Source: Helicobacter sp. 11S02596-1
Lineage (GTDB): Bacteria > Campylobacterota > Campylobacteria > Campylobacterales > Helicobacteraceae
NCBI RefSeq assembly: GCF_002272825.1
Contig: NZ_MLAM01000006.1
Location: 1 to 64,000 of the forward strand
DNA: 64,000 nt
Reading direction: 5' to 3'
The stretch's first letter is position 1; each line of letters opens with the position of its first letter. Both the position numbers and the translations under genes were made by a program. The notes under the pieces are model-generated. The model saw nothing but the letters and a program-made list of their open reading frames with translations, ran no database searches and had not been told where the DNA came from. Positions 35,535-46,078 of the stretch are shown here, piece after piece.

Positions 35535-36953
35535 TTATTCCCATTCGACACGATTCCTGCCTAAATCTTTTGCTTTATAAAGGAATCTATCAGCAGAATC
35601 AATCATCTCCCCTTTGTTGCTATGTGAATACCTATCGGTCATCCCGATACTGGTGGTGATTTTGATTTGTTTGTCTTTGAAAACAAAATTACTTTCTTCA
35701 ATGATTTTACAAATCCGTTTGGCAAATTCTTTGGCACGCTCTAGTCCCGTATTTGGCATCAAGATCAAAAATTCATCCCCGCCATATCTCCCTACAATAT
35801 CGCTCCCACGACAATTTTGCTTGAGTATCTTGCTAAAGAGCGCTAGCAGTTTGTCCCCTGCAGCGTGCCCATAAATATCATTGATTTCTTTGAAATTATC
35901 GATGTCAAAAAACAAAATCGAATAATTGATGGCACTTGATTGGAATTGCCTTTCACAGATTTCAGCGATACTTTCGATGTGCTTGCGGTTATAAACCTCA
36001 GTGAGGCTATCCATTTTGGATTGCTCCTCAATGGTTTTGATATAAAGGGAAAGGGTGTTGATTTTGTCATAAAGATGTTTGATTTTTTCTTCTTTGTTTT
36101 TCAATATGGCATTGATTTCGACGATTTTTTGATACAAGACATCAACGACACTGATAAGGTTTTCTTTTTCTTCTTGAAAATCTTTTTTATCTTTTTGGAT
36201 GCATTCTTTGATTTTTGCGATTTCTTTGAGATATGTATTATTGTTTTGAATCGCTACTTGGATTTCTAAAAGGACCTCGTTGGCATTTTGCCCGATTTCT
36301 TTGCCACTTTTTTTCAGCAACCTGCAGTCTTGGTCGCGACAATCTGAGACTTTTTCTAAGGTTTTTAGGATATTGTGATCAGTGATAGCTTGGGGATTTG
36401 TGCCCAAAGTATCTGTGAGGGTTTTTATCTCTGGACTGACCTCAAGAATGCAGGGCTGGATGAGCTTGATGATGACCAAAGAAATCTGTTTGAGGATTTT
36501 GAGATGTTCTTCGTTTTGGACAAATTCATTCCACGCATTGCTTAGTTGTGCTAAATCTTTGGGGTTTTGAAAGTTTTTTTGGGCAAATAGCCTTTCATTT
36601 TCTTCTTTGAGGCGCTCGCTAGAAATTTCTTCTAGTAGCTTGATGAGCGTGCTAATCAATACATTGGCTTGTTCTGCGGACTCTGGGTTGTTTGAGGGAT
36701 TGGCAGAAATATTGACAAGCATAATGAGACGACGGATAAATTCATCTTGGGTGTGGGTATCATATTCAAGCAGGGCTTTGATATTGGGGCTTAGTAAATG
36801 CGCATATTCCTCAAACCAATTCCCATTATTGATGGAAAATGCCGTTTTTTGGAGTTCTTTGGCAAAAAGATCGATGTATTCGACTTGAGAGAGATTAGGG
36901 AATCTATCAAGTTTTTCAAAGATTTTTTCAATTTGGGATTTAAAGTCTGCCAT
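35535..36953 (-). CDS. GGDEF diguanylate cyclase with inhibitory site
   Basis: A 472-residue protein: a long helical, coiled-coil N-terminal region (~1-310) without membrane segments or a recognised sensor domain, then a GGDEF domain. The active site RYGGDEF is intact, and RGSD five residues before it is the canonical RxxD product-inhibition (I-)site. It should make cyclic di-GMP. H. pylori is generally considered to lack this signalling, so it marks a different species. It sits in the leuS-lptE to folC run, so it may be cotranscribed with LPS and cell-shape genes. Confidence 0.9.
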   Translation of the reverse strand: MADFKSQIEKIFEKLDRFPNLSQVEYIDLFAKELQKTAFSINNGNWFEEYAHLLSPNIKALLEYDTHTQDEFIRRLIMLVNISANPSNNPESAEQANVLISTLIKLLEEISSERLKEENERLFAQKNFQNPKDLAQLSNAWNEFVQNEEHLKILKQISLVIIKLIQPCILEVSPEIKTLTDTLGTNPQAITDHNILKTLEKVSDCRDQDCRLLKKSGKEIGQNANEVLLEIQVAIQNNNTYLKEIAKIKECIQKDKKDFQEEKENLISVVDVLYQKIVEINAILKNKEEKIKHLYDKINTLSLYIKTIEEQSKMDSLTEVYNRKHIESIAEICERQFQSSAINYSILFFDIDNFKEINDIYGHAAGDKLLALFSKILKQNCRGSDIVGRYGGDEFLILMPNTGLERAKEFAKRICKIIEESNFVFKDKQIKITTSIGMTDRYSHSNKGEMIDSADRFLYKAKDLGRNRVEWE

Positions 36954-36995
36954 CTATTTTCCTATCAATTTTATTCTGGTATATGAATATTATAC

Positions 36996-37517
36996 TTATT
37001 TACCCTGATAAGAAACTTGTGTGATGAATTTATCAATTGTTTGCTCAATAGCTTGATTGATACCATAATAGCGGTTGTTGTAGGTAATGAGCGGGTTTTC
37101 TAACGATACAGCATAGTCATAATAACCGCTGTTATCAAATGTCTTAGACATTCCTTTTTTGTTTGTATAGGTAAAAGTTACAAATACGGTGGCACGGTAA
37201 AATGTTGTAAAACCTTGTTCATTAGTTGCGATGGAAGTATCGGTAACCTTGGTGATTTCGATGGTGATGATAGAATCAGCATCTTTTTGTGAGGCAAGCT
37301 TGTTTTGAAATCTCGAAATAACAGCTTTGTTTAAAATATCTTTAAATTGCACGGAATTTTCGGGGTTGGGGAGATTGACAATGAGTTTGACATACACGCT
37401 ATCGCCTAAAACTTTTTGGGTATAGCTAGCAATTGGCAGATACCCGCAAGCACTCAAAAAAATCGCCATCACAAAAAGAATGATTTTTTTTGTGATAGTG
37501 CCTGCAACGTTTTTCAT
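36996..37517 (-). CDS. lptE: LPS-assembly lipoprotein LptE
   Basis: A 173-residue lipoprotein: signal IILFVMAIFLSACGY with the lipobox cysteine, then the LptE/DUF799-like fold (VYVKLIVNLPNPENSVQFKDILNKAV..., ATVFVTFTYTNKKG). It would plug the LptD barrel for LPS export. Its ATG shares a base with the leuS stop (TAATG), matching the HP1546-leuS order in H. pylori. Symbol by synteny and fold pattern. Confidence 0.8.
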   Translation of the reverse strand: MKNVAGTITKKIILFVMAIFLSACGYLPIASYTQKVLGDSVYVKLIVNLPNPENSVQFKDILNKAVISRFQNKLASQKDADSIITIEITKVTDTSIATNEQGFTTFYRATVFVTFTYTNKKGMSKTFDNSGYYDYAVSLENPLITYNNRYYGINQAIEQTIDKFITQVSYQGK

Positions 37518-39985
37518 TATTTTATTGATGGTTTGATGACAAAATTGACAATTTTATTGGGGATAACGATTTCTTTTACCACACAAACACCGCTGAGCCA
37601 TTTTGCAACAGCGATTTTGGCAGCTTCAAGGACCTCCGATTCTTTTGCATTAGGTGCTACTTGGATTTCGCCACGTTTTTTTCCATTGATACTGATAGCT
37701 AGGCTGATTGTTTGGACTTCAAGCGCCTCTTTATCGATGGCAATCGGGGATAGATTCTTGCGTTCAAAATATTTTTCACTAATCTCCCAGCAAAGATGGG
37801 GGATGATAGGCTCAAGGATATGCATCAAGATAAAATACCCCTCTGTCCAAATGGAGGGATTATCTTGTGCGCTTAGGGCATTGAGGGCTTCCATACACGA
37901 GGCAATCAGCGTGTTAAAAGCATAGCCAGGTTGTTTTTTGCTAAAAATATCATTGGATTTTACTAGGGCTTCATAGACTTTTCTTCTAGCGATTTTTTCT
38001 TTTTCATTGAGGCTATTTTGCTTGATTTGCGGGATATTTTGAGAGGGAATAATATTTTTACTCCGCTCCCAGAGACGCTTGATAAAGCGATAGCCCCCTT
38101 CTACGGCATTATCACTCCATTCGAGCTCACGCACCGGCGGGGCAGCAAATAAAATAAACAATCTTGCGGTATCCGCCCCGTATTTGGCGATGATACTATT
38201 GGGATCGACAACATTGCCTTTGGATTTGCTCATTTTTGCCCCATCTTTGAGAACCATCCCTTGTGTGAGTAGATTCAAAAAAGGTTCGCTTGAATGCACA
38301 TAGCCTAAATCCCTGAGGGCTTTTGTAAAAAATCTCGCATACAATAAATGCAAAATAGCGTGCTCGATACCCCCGATGTATTCATCAACGTCCATCCAAT
38401 ACGCTAGCGATTCTTCATCAAAAGCCTTTTCTTCCCAAAGATCTTTTGGCGTGGTATAGCGCAAAAAATACCAGCTTGATTCTACAAATGTATCCATTGT
38501 ATCGGTTTCTCTGCGTGCGTTCCCGCCGCATTTGGGGCATTGGCAATGTTTCCATACGGGGTGCTTATCCAAAGGATTGCCCTCCCCATCAATCACCACA
38601 TCTTCAGGCAAGGAGACAGGAAGATTTGCTTCATCTTCAGGCACAAGCCCACAATGCGCACAATGCACAAGAGGGATAGGCGCTCCCCAATAGCGTTGGC
38701 GTGAGATCCCCCAATCCTTGAGTCGGTAATTGATAACCGCCTTGCCAAGACCTGATTTTTCAAAATAATCGATGATTTTATTGCGGGCCTCCTCACCACT
38801 GCTCCCATCAAATTCCCCGCTATTTTTTAGCTCGCCTTCGCCAATATAGGGGAGCTGGGATTGATCTGGTGTGGCGGGTTTAAGCACTTCTTTGAGTAAA
38901 AGATTGTATTTTTTGGCAAATAAAAAATCCCTCTCATCGTGGGCTGGGACACTCATCACCGCCCCACTGCCATAATCCATCAGCACAAAATTCGCCACCC
39001 ATACGGGCAATTTTTCTTGTGTGAGGGGGTGGATGATCGCAATGCCTAAATCCACGCCCTCTTTTTCACTCATCGAGCGTTCCCTCGCACTCGCATTTTG
39101 CATTTTGATGATTTTGGAGGCGCTCGCTTCATCAAGCATATTTTGTTCAAGCAATCTTTTAACGATGGGGTGTTCGGGGGCTAGGGCGCAATACGTAACA
39201 CCATAAATCGTATCAGCTCGGGTGGTAAAGACTTCGATTTCTTTGGTCTGGGTGCGTGCCTGGCTCTGTGGGTCAAGTGCAAAACAAAAGCTTAGTCCTT
39301 TCGATTTGCCGATCCAATTTTTTTGCATTATCAAGACTTGAGGCGACCATTTGCCCTCAAGCTTTTGGAGGTCATTGAGAAGTTCTTCAGCATATTGGGT
39401 GATCTTGAAATAATACTGATCCATTTCTTTTTGGATGACTTCAGTATCACAACGCCAGCATTTCCCATCGATGACTTGCTCGTTAGCAAGCACGGTCTGG
39501 TCATTCGGACACCAGTTGAGATAGGCTTTTTTTCGATAGATAAGCCCTTTTTCCCACATATCAATGAAAAATTTCTGCTCCCATTTGGTATAAACAGGAT
39601 CACAGGTCGCAAACTCTCGGCTAGCAGCAAAGGAAAGCCCCAGACTGGCGAGTTCTTTTTTCATATTTTCGATGTTGGCATATGTCCATTGTTTGGGATG
39701 GGTTTTGTGCTTGATAGCGGCATTTTCAGCAGGCATCCCAAAGGCGTCAAATCCCATTGGGTGCAAGACATTGTAGCCCTGAGTGCGGTAGTGGCGGGCT
39801 AAAGCATCGCCGATACAATAATTCCTCACGTGCCCCATATGGATCGCCCCACTAGGATAGGGCAACATACTCAAGATGTATTTTTTAGGTTTTGAAAAAT
39901 CATCGCAAGGCTCAAAAGAATGGTTATTTTTCCAAAATTCTTGCCATTTTTTTTCTATTTTGAGCGGTTCATAAGGGGTATCCAT
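37517..39985 (-). CDS. leuS: Leucyl-tRNA synthetase
   Basis: An 822-residue class I synthetase. The HIGH motif appears as HMGH ([13 protein letters not shown]), the editing domain includes [23 protein letters not shown], the zinc-type insert holds [13 protein letters not shown]...CWRC, and KMSKS is [17 protein letters not shown] 39985 is chosen with GGAGAGG five nt upstream; a GTG directly precedes it. Confidence 0.97.
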   Translation of the reverse strand: MDTPYEPLKIEKKWQEFWKNNHSFEPCDDFSKPKKYILSMLPYPSGAIHMGHVRNYCIGDALARHYRTQGYNVLHPMGFDAFGMPAENAAIKHKTHPKQWTYANIENMKKELASLGLSFAASREFATCDPVYTKWEQKFFIDMWEKGLIYRKKAYLNWCPNDQTVLANEQVIDGKCWRCDTEVIQKEMDQYYFKITQYAEELLNDLQKLEGKWSPQVLIMQKNWIGKSKGLSFCFALDPQSQARTQTKEIEVFTTRADTIYGVTYCALAPEHPIVKRLLEQNMLDEASASKIIKMQNASARERSMSEKEGVDLGIAIIHPLTQEKLPVWVANFVLMDYGSGAVMSVPAHDERDFLFAKKYNLLLKEVLKPATPDQSQLPYIGEGELKNSGEFDGSSGEEARNKIIDYFEKSGLGKAVINYRLKDWGISRQRYWGAPIPLVHCAHCGLVPEDEANLPVSLPEDVVIDGEGNPLDKHPVWKHCQCPKCGGNARRETDTMDTFVESSWYFLRYTTPKDLWEEKAFDEESLAYWMDVDEYIGGIEHAILHLLYARFFTKALRDLGYVHSSEPFLNLLTQGMVLKDGAKMSKSKGNVVDPNSIIAKYGADTARLFILFAAPPVRELEWSDNAVEGGYRFIKRLWERSKNIIPSQNIPQIKQNSLNEKEKIARRKVYEALVKSNDIFSKKQPGYAFNTLIASCMEALNALSAQDNPSIWTEGYFILMHILEPIIPHLCWEISEKYFERKNLSPIAIDKEALEVQTISLAISINGKKRGEIQVAPNAKESEVLEAAKIAVAKWLSGVCVVKEIVIPNKIVNFVIKPSIK

Positions 39986-39993
39986 CACCTCTC

Positions 39994-40338
39994 CTAATAA
40001 TCAGAATCGCTGGTTTTAGCACTTTCGATAAGCAAGAGTGCTAATGAAAAAATATTAGCAATCAAAGCACCGATGATAAGCACATATGCGACATTGAGAT
40101 TGCCTAAGATTTGCATAAAGATAAATGCAGGAATCAAGTGCAAATCCGCAACCAACGAACTTGCAAGCAGTTCGGAGGCGAGCTGTTTTCGCACGCCGAT
40201 TTTTAGCGTTGTCGAGATGAGATTCATCGCTAAAGCGACAAATAAAATCACAATATTGGGATCCCATAAAAATCCAGCCGTAGAAGTCAGGCTTCCCAGA
40301 CTAAAAAAAATAAAAATTACCTTACCCCAATCCATCAC
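39994..40338 (-). CDS. DUF6394 family small membrane protein
   Basis: A 114-residue protein with three or four membrane segments (FIFFSLGSL..., [50 protein letters not shown]). It corresponds in position and look to the conserved Campylobacterota gene between leuS and secF (HP1548). Function unknown. Confidence 0.75.
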   Translation of the reverse strand: MMDWGKVIFIFFSLGSLTSTAGFLWDPNIVILFVALAMNLISTTLKIGVRKQLASELLASSLVADLHLIPAFIFMQILGNLNVAYVLIIGALIANIFSLALLLIESAKTSDSDY

Positions 40339-40346
40339 TATTCTCC

Positions 40347-41318
40347 TTAAACCCGACCATTTTCATACATCTGGCGCAATTGTTTTTTTTCTTGTGCTTT
40401 TTTGGCTTTTTTGATTTCTTTGGCGTGGTATTTTTGGATATCAAATCCAAAAATAATGGCTAATTTTGGTGCAACAAACATCGAGCTATAAGTCCCAAAA
40501 ACCACCCCAATAAGCATTGGTAACGAAAAGCCCACGATGATTTCACCCCCAAAAAGATAAAGTGTCAAAACAACAAAAAATACCGTTAGTGAGGTCAATA
40601 GTGTCCGTGAAAGCGTGCTTGAAATCGCATCATTGATGACTTCTTCAATATTGTTGGTCTTTTGGGTAAGCATTTTTTCTCGGATTCTATCAAAGATGAT
40701 AATCGTGTCATTGATAGAATACCCAATGAGTGTCAGCAACGCAGCGATAACTTCAAGATTGAGGTCAATATCAAAGACAATCACAGAGGCTGCTGTGATG
40801 ATAACATCGTGAATCAATGCCACAATACCCGCAAGAGCAAAACGCCATTCATACCGAAAACTCACATAAAGCATCATCGCTAAGGTCGCAAGCAATAGTG
40901 ACAAAATACCTTTTTGCCTAAGCTCATTGCCGACTTTTGGACCGACGGTGTCGAGCTTGCGGATCTCAAATTTTCCTGTCGGTTCTAAGATTTTGGTAAT
41001 AATAGGTCCGAGGTCATTTTCTGCACTCGCTTGGGTATAAGGAATCCTCACTAAAACTTCGTTTTTAGATCCAAATTCACTCACCTGCACGCCTTTGAAT
41101 TGTGGGTCGCTTTCAAGCAGATGGCGGATTTTTTCGATGGGGGCGTTTTGTTCGTATTTGATTTGTGCAGCACTCCCCCCAGCAAAATCAATACCGGGCG
41201 TAAAGCCCTTGAAAAACAACAAAGTAAATGCACCGATGGTCAGGAAGATAGAGAGAATAAGCCCGTATTTGGAATACCGAACGAAATCCAAGATTTTGAC
41301 TTGTTTGAAAATTTCCAT
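40347..41318 (-). CDS. secF: Protein translocase subunit SecF
   Basis: A 323-residue protein from ATG 41318 (the frame is open further upstream, inside secD). Six membrane spans with a periplasmic domain after the first; PGIDFAGGSAAQIKYE and the SecF motif TLIGYSINDTIIIFDRIREKM are present. With SecD and YajC it uses the proton-motive force to help pull proteins through SecYEG. Follows secD directly. Confidence 0.96.
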   Translation of the reverse strand: MEIFKQVKILDFVRYSKYGLILSIFLTIGAFTLLFFKGFTPGIDFAGGSAAQIKYEQNAPIEKIRHLLESDPQFKGVQVSEFGSKNEVLVRIPYTQASAENDLGPIITKILEPTGKFEIRKLDTVGPKVGNELRQKGILSLLLATLAMMLYVSFRYEWRFALAGIVALIHDVIITAASVIVFDIDLNLEVIAALLTLIGYSINDTIIIFDRIREKMLTQKTNNIEEVINDAISSTLSRTLLTSLTVFFVVLTLYLFGGEIIVGFSLPMLIGVVFGTYSSMFVAPKLAIIFGFDIQKYHAKEIKKAKKAQEKKQLRQMYENGRV

Positions 41319-41319
41319 T

Positions 41320-42903
41320 TCAGTCCTTTTTGCTAATGCCAAACCAAAAATAGAGGTGTTTGGTTTTGGCAATTTTTGGCAGGATGGCTTGATAAAAACC
41401 TTGTGTGCCAATGATAGCCGTGATGATAGAGGCGATGATACCAATCCCGGTGGTGATAGCAAAACCCTTGATAGCTCCGGTTCCATAGGCGTATAGGAGA
41501 ATAGAGGCGATAAGTGAGGTGGTATTAGAATCAAAAATCGCCCGCGAGGCATTGATATAGCCTAGATGGACTGCCCTAGTAATATTCTCTCCCGATCGCA
41601 AGGCTTCTCGGATACGTTCGTTGATGATGATATTCGCATCCACGGCGATCCCCACGGTTAGCACGATTCCAGCCATCCCAGGCAATGTCAGCGTTGCCCC
41701 AAAAATCGCCATCACCGCAATGATTAAAAACAGATTTACAATCAAAGCCACAGAGGCGATGACCCCTGCCATCGAATAATAAACAATCATAAAGCCCACA
41801 ACAAGCACAAACCCACTCACAAGGGCTATCATTGAAGCTTTGATACTATCTTGACCTAGGCTGGGACCTACGCTACGTTTTTCCAAAACCTGCATTGGTG
41901 CTAATAACGCCCCACTCCTCAGAGCAATGGCTAAATCGCTGGCTTGCTCAACGCTAAAGCCCCCACTGATTTGCCCGCTTCCCCCACCGATTCGCTCTCG
42001 TATCACGGGGGCAGAATAGACTTTTCCATCCAAGACAATCGCCATTCTTTTATTGATATTTGCCCCAGAAAAATCGCCAAAAATCTTCGCCCCTTGTGAA
42101 TCCAAACTAAAGCTCACAACAGGTTGATGGTTTTGGTCATAAACGACTTGGGCATCTGTTAGCATATTCCCATCCAAAATTGGCACGGCTTTAAGGAGGA
42201 TTTTTCCTCCGCTTTCTCCTGAACTATCTGCAAAAGGCAAAATCACATCGCCATATTTTTGAGCTTCTAATTCAGTCATTGTTCCCACCTGGGGATTGCG
42301 CTCTTCATCAACTGCCATCATCTGCAAATGTGCGGTTTTTGAGATGAGATCACGCGCTCGTTGCTCCTCTTGGGCGGTTTTGATACCAGGGAGTTGCACC
42401 AAAATGTCCTCTTCGCCTTGCTGGGTAACACTCGGCTCTGCTAAGCCAAATTGATCTAAACGATTGCGAATCGTCCCAATCGCTTGAGAGATCGCATTTT
42501 TCTTGATAGCCTGTTCTTCAAGTGGGGTAAGAGTGATCGTGTAATGATAATTGCTCGAATCGATAGTAATGCCATTGATTTTTTGGAGAATATCTGAGAG
42601 ATTGCCCGCTTCATCAGTATCGATGAGATCAAAACGCACGCTCGTGTCATCAGCCTCAAGCCCATCAATCAAAATATTGGATTTTTTGGCTTCATAATTG
42701 ATCGAAGAGGCGATCGAGGCGTATTTATTTTTGATCGCTTCATCAGTTTTCACACCCAAAAGGAGATTAAGCCCCCCTTGAAGATCTAGCCCAAGGCTGA
42801 TTTGAGGGCCTTTTGTATGGAAAAGCGAAGGCACAGACAAACCGACCCCAAAGATAATAGCAACGATAAAAATCACTAATCTTGGGTTGAAAATTTGTTT
42901 CAT
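41320..42903 (-). CDS. secD: Protein translocase subunit SecD
   Basis: A 527-residue protein with [15 protein letters not shown] after the first span, a large periplasmic P1 domain, and the C-terminal RND-like spans with [24 protein letters not shown]. Second gene of yajC-secD-secF. Confidence 0.97.
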   Translation of the reverse strand: MKQIFNPRLVIFIVAIIFGVGLSVPSLFHTKGPQISLGLDLQGGLNLLLGVKTDEAIKNKYASIASSINYEAKKSNILIDGLEADDTSVRFDLIDTDEAGNLSDILQKINGITIDSSNYHYTITLTPLEEQAIKKNAISQAIGTIRNRLDQFGLAEPSVTQQGEEDILVQLPGIKTAQEEQRARDLISKTAHLQMMAVDEERNPQVGTMTELEAQKYGDVILPFADSSGESGGKILLKAVPILDGNMLTDAQVVYDQNHQPVVSFSLDSQGAKIFGDFSGANINKRMAIVLDGKVYSAPVIRERIGGGSGQISGGFSVEQASDLAIALRSGALLAPMQVLEKRSVGPSLGQDSIKASMIALVSGFVLVVGFMIVYYSMAGVIASVALIVNLFLIIAVMAIFGATLTLPGMAGIVLTVGIAVDANIIINERIREALRSGENITRAVHLGYINASRAIFDSNTTSLIASILLYAYGTGAIKGFAITTGIGIIASIITAIIGTQGFYQAILPKIAKTKHLYFWFGISKKD

Positions 42904-42909
42904 ATAAGG

Positions 42910-43200
42910 TTACTTTGAATACGTGTCATCGAGTTTGTAAGCAACATATTCTTTGGCAAGTTTTACTATGGTTTCATCATTAAGTTTGACACTAAAAAAT
43001 GTATCTTCTGGCTTGATAACCTCGCAGATAAATCCACCTTGAGCAACGATTTTATCACCCTTTTGGAGATTTGCAAGCATTTCTTTATGCTTTTTTTGTT
43101 GCACTCTTTGGGGGCGAATGATAAAGAAGTAAAAGATTGCAAACAGCACCACAAGGGGTAAAATTGAAGTCAAGAGTTCTTTATAATTTTGCATAAACAT
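42910..43200 (-). CDS. yajC: Preprotein translocase accessory subunit YajC
   Basis: A 96-residue protein: one membrane span, then FIIRPQRVQQKKHKEMLANLQKGDKIVAQGGFICEV, the standard YajC signature. Leads the Sec accessory operon. Confidence 0.95.
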   Translation of the reverse strand: MFMQNYKELLTSILPLVVLFAIFYFFIIRPQRVQQKKHKEMLANLQKGDKIVAQGGFICEVIKPEDTFFSVKLNDETIVKLAKEYVAYKLDDTYSK

Positions 43201-43247
43201 CCTTTTTGCGGTTTTAAGATTGGGGCGTATTTTATCATTTGTTTCAT

Positions 43248-44579
43248 TTAATTTTCTTTAGCCTTAAAACGAGATAGCCCTATGAGATAAATCACCCCAA
43301 TCACGCCTGAAATAGATGAACCTAGCAAAATCGCAACCTTGGATATTTCCATTGATTCTGGATGAGAAAATGCGAGATTAGAAACAAACATCGACATTGT
43401 AAAGCCGATCCCAGCGAGCATTCCTGCCCCCAAGATATGCCCCCAAGATATGCCCTCTGGTCTGGCGGCAATGCCGAGTTTTTCACAAAGGAATGTGATG
43501 ATAAAAATCCCTAGCGGTTTGCCGACTATAAGTCCCAAAATCACGCCCAAAAGAATATGATCAATGTCAAAATGGATCTCACTGCCGATATTTACACCAG
43601 CATTTGCAAAAGCAAACAAAGGCATAATAAAATACGCACTCCAAGGCTGGAGACGGTGTTCTAGCCTGCCGAGCGGGCTTTGGATATCTTTGGCTTCATT
43701 GCGGATGGCATAGAGGATATTGATTTGTTCTTCATTCAAGAGATTTTGGTTATTTTCGAGGGTTTTGAGGCGGAAAGATTCGCCAAGGTTTTTGATGAGA
43801 TTGGAGAAATTTTTCCTTTGTTTTCTGGGTTTGATAGGGATCGTAAAAGCCAAAACCACTGCGGCGATGGTGGCGTGAATCCCGCTATTATGCACCATAA
43901 ACCACAAGAAAACCCCCAATATAAGATAAGGAATGAGGTTTTTGACCCCCGTTTTGTTCAAAACAACAAGTATTCCCACAATAACTGCCGCCCCAATGAG
44001 CCACACGAGTTTGAGACCGGTAGTATAAAAGATCGCAATCACGACAATCGCACCCAAATCATCGGCAACGGCGAGCGTAACCAAAAACACTTTGAGTGCC
44101 ATCGGCACTTTTTTGCCCAAAAGCATAATCACACCCAAAGCAAATGCGATATCCGTTGCCATCGGGATACCAAAGCCGTGATAAGAGGGCGTCCCTGCAT
44201 TAAGCCCATAATAAATCAGTCCAGGCGCAATCATCCCACCCAATGCTGCGATAGCAGGGAATGCGGCTTTTTTGAATCCTGCAAGCTCGCCAAAAAGGAT
44301 TTCACGCTTGATTTCAAGCCCGACCATCAAGAAAAACAATGCCATCAAAACATCATTGATCCAATGGTGGATCGAAAATCCAACAAAATGTTCGCCCAAA
44401 CGAAAGCCAAAATCGGTATGCCAAAATTCAAAATAATACGCACTCAAGGGCGAATTTGCCACAATCATTGCCAAAACAGCACTGATAAATAAAAAAATGC
44501 CCCCGAAAGATTCGCTTTTGATAAAGTTTAAAAAAACATTCGCCAGATTGACTTGAGCGGTTTTGTCCAGATTATGCAT
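43248..44579 (-). CDS. nhaA: Na+/H+ antiporter NhaA (copy 1)
   Basis: A 443-residue antiporter. The ion-binding motif VADDLGAIVVIAIF holds the paired aspartates, with LMVGLEIKREILFGELAGFKKA in the N-terminal part. A ~50-residue hydrophilic insert (RKQRKNFSNLIKNLGESFRLK...) precedes the last helices. Exports sodium in exchange for protons. It lies 3 nt after a second NhaA gene. Confidence 0.95.
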   Translation of the reverse strand: MHNLDKTAQVNLANVFLNFIKSESFGGIFLFISAVLAMIVANSPLSAYYFEFWHTDFGFRLGEHFVGFSIHHWINDVLMALFFLMVGLEIKREILFGELAGFKKAAFPAIAALGGMIAPGLIYYGLNAGTPSYHGFGIPMATDIAFALGVIMLLGKKVPMALKVFLVTLAVADDLGAIVVIAIFYTTGLKLVWLIGAAVIVGILVVLNKTGVKNLIPYLILGVFLWFMVHNSGIHATIAAVVLAFTIPIKPRKQRKNFSNLIKNLGESFRLKTLENNQNLLNEEQINILYAIRNEAKDIQSPLGRLEHRLQPWSAYFIMPLFAFANAGVNIGSEIHFDIDHILLGVILGLIVGKPLGIFIITFLCEKLGIAARPEGISWGHILGAGMLAGIGFTMSMFVSNLAFSHPESMEISKVAILLGSSISGVIGVIYLIGLSRFKAKEN

Positions 44580-44582
44580 TAT

Positions 44583-46061
44583 TTATCCTTCTTGATTGAT
44601 TTTGCTTGATTTCGTGCTTAAAAACATTAGAATAACCCCCAAAATTACAGATACAAACGACGCACACAATATCGAGATTTTTGAAACATCCACCGCAGTG
44701 GGGTTGCTATAAGCGAGGTTAGCTACAAACATCGACATCGTAAAGCCAATCCCAGCGAGCGAGCCAGCCGCAAGAATATGCCCATAATTGAGACCTTTGG
44801 GGCGGAGCGAGAGATTGCATTTTTCGCTCAAATACGTAAAAAGCACGATACCAATTGGCTTGCCAAGCACAAGCCCTAAAATCGTCCCCCAAAGAATCCC
44901 ATCGATATGAAAATCCATATGGGAGTTGATTTTTACCCCCGCATTCGCAAAGGCAAAAAGCGGGACGATAAAATACGCACATATCGGCTGGAGTGCGACT
45001 TCGATTCGGATGAGCGGGTTTTGGGCGTATTTGGAATATTTTGCGATGGTATCGAGCATATGGACTTGCTTGCTGATTTTTTCCATATCGATTTTTTTCT
45101 CCGCATCTTCGCTGGATTTGAAAAAATTTTTGATATTTTTCCACGATGAGGCAAAGAATCCGATTTTTTCCTCATCGGCTTGGTTGCGGATATTCCTGCC
45201 GTTGTTGGTTAGGAAGTTGATCTTATTCCATTCTTCCATCATATTCATAAAATACGTCTTGGTGATATTAGAACGTCCTGGAATCGCTAGGGCCAAGATC
45301 ACAGCTGCCATCGTGGCGTGAATCCCGCTATTATGCACAGCAATCCAGAGCAAAACGCCCACACCAAGATAGCTTGAAAGGTATTTGGTATCGGTATAGT
45401 TCAGATATACAAGCACACCGATGAGACCTAGCGAAATAAACAGCCAACCACTATGGAGCGTGCTGGTATAAAACAACGCAATCACGCTCACCGCACCCAA
45501 ATCATCAGCAACTGCGAGCGTAACCAAAAATATCTTGATGACAGGTGGCACACGTTTGCCCAAAAGCAAAATCACGCCGAGTGCAAATGCCGTATCTGTG
45601 CTCATTGCGACACCAAATCCGTGTGCTGAGGGTGTGTTGTAATTGAAAAAAACATAAATCAAAATCGGCACGATCATCCCACCGAGTGCGCCAAATACGG
45701 AAAACCCAACCTTTTTGAATCCTGCAAGCTCCCCGTATAAAACCTCTCGCTTCATCTCTAACCCAACCATCAAAAAGAAAAAAGACATCAAAATATCATT
45801 GATAAGGCTTAGTATCGTGATACCGCTACTTTTGTTCCCGACAAAGCCTCCAAATTCAAGTTGCCAAATGCCAAAATAAATGTTGGAAAATTCTGAATTG
45901 GCAATAACGAGGGCAAGCACGACGCAAAAAAACAGCAACAAACCACCAAAAGACTCGTGTCCGATAAAGGTATGCAGACCTTTTTGCAGTCTATCTTTGA
46001 GATAGTAAGCGGGATTTTGCGATTTTTGATCCTCTTTGATAACCTTGAGTATTTCTTCCAT
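44583..46061 (-). CDS. nhaA: Na+/H+ antiporter NhaA (copy 2)
   Basis: A 492-residue paralogue of the neighbouring gene, with VADDLGAVSVIALF intact and a longer hydrophilic central insert (~90 residues, including SSWKNIKNFFKSSEDAEKK). Tandem nhaA genes also occur in Campylobacter, whereas H. pylori has one. The larger insert is the main difference and could set regulation or pH response. Confidence 0.94.
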   Translation of the reverse strand: MEEILKVIKEDQKSQNPAYYLKDRLQKGLHTFIGHESFGGLLLFFCVVLALVIANSEFSNIYFGIWQLEFGGFVGNKSSGITILSLINDILMSFFFLMVGLEMKREVLYGELAGFKKVGFSVFGALGGMIVPILIYVFFNYNTPSAHGFGVAMSTDTAFALGVILLLGKRVPPVIKIFLVTLAVADDLGAVSVIALFYTSTLHSGWLFISLGLIGVLVYLNYTDTKYLSSYLGVGVLLWIAVHNSGIHATMAAVILALAIPGRSNITKTYFMNMMEEWNKINFLTNNGRNIRNQADEEKIGFFASSWKNIKNFFKSSEDAEKKIDMEKISKQVHMLDTIAKYSKYAQNPLIRIEVALQPICAYFIVPLFAFANAGVKINSHMDFHIDGILWGTILGLVLGKPIGIVLFTYLSEKCNLSLRPKGLNYGHILAAGSLAGIGFTMSMFVANLAYSNPTAVDVSKISILCASFVSVILGVILMFLSTKSSKINQEG

Positions 46062-46078
46062 TATTTTCCTTAGATGGA

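Noticed and set aside
43680-44492. 270-codon plus-strand frame opposite nhaA
   Set aside because: It is the mirror of a clear NhaA gene and has His/Asn-rich, non-protein-like content.
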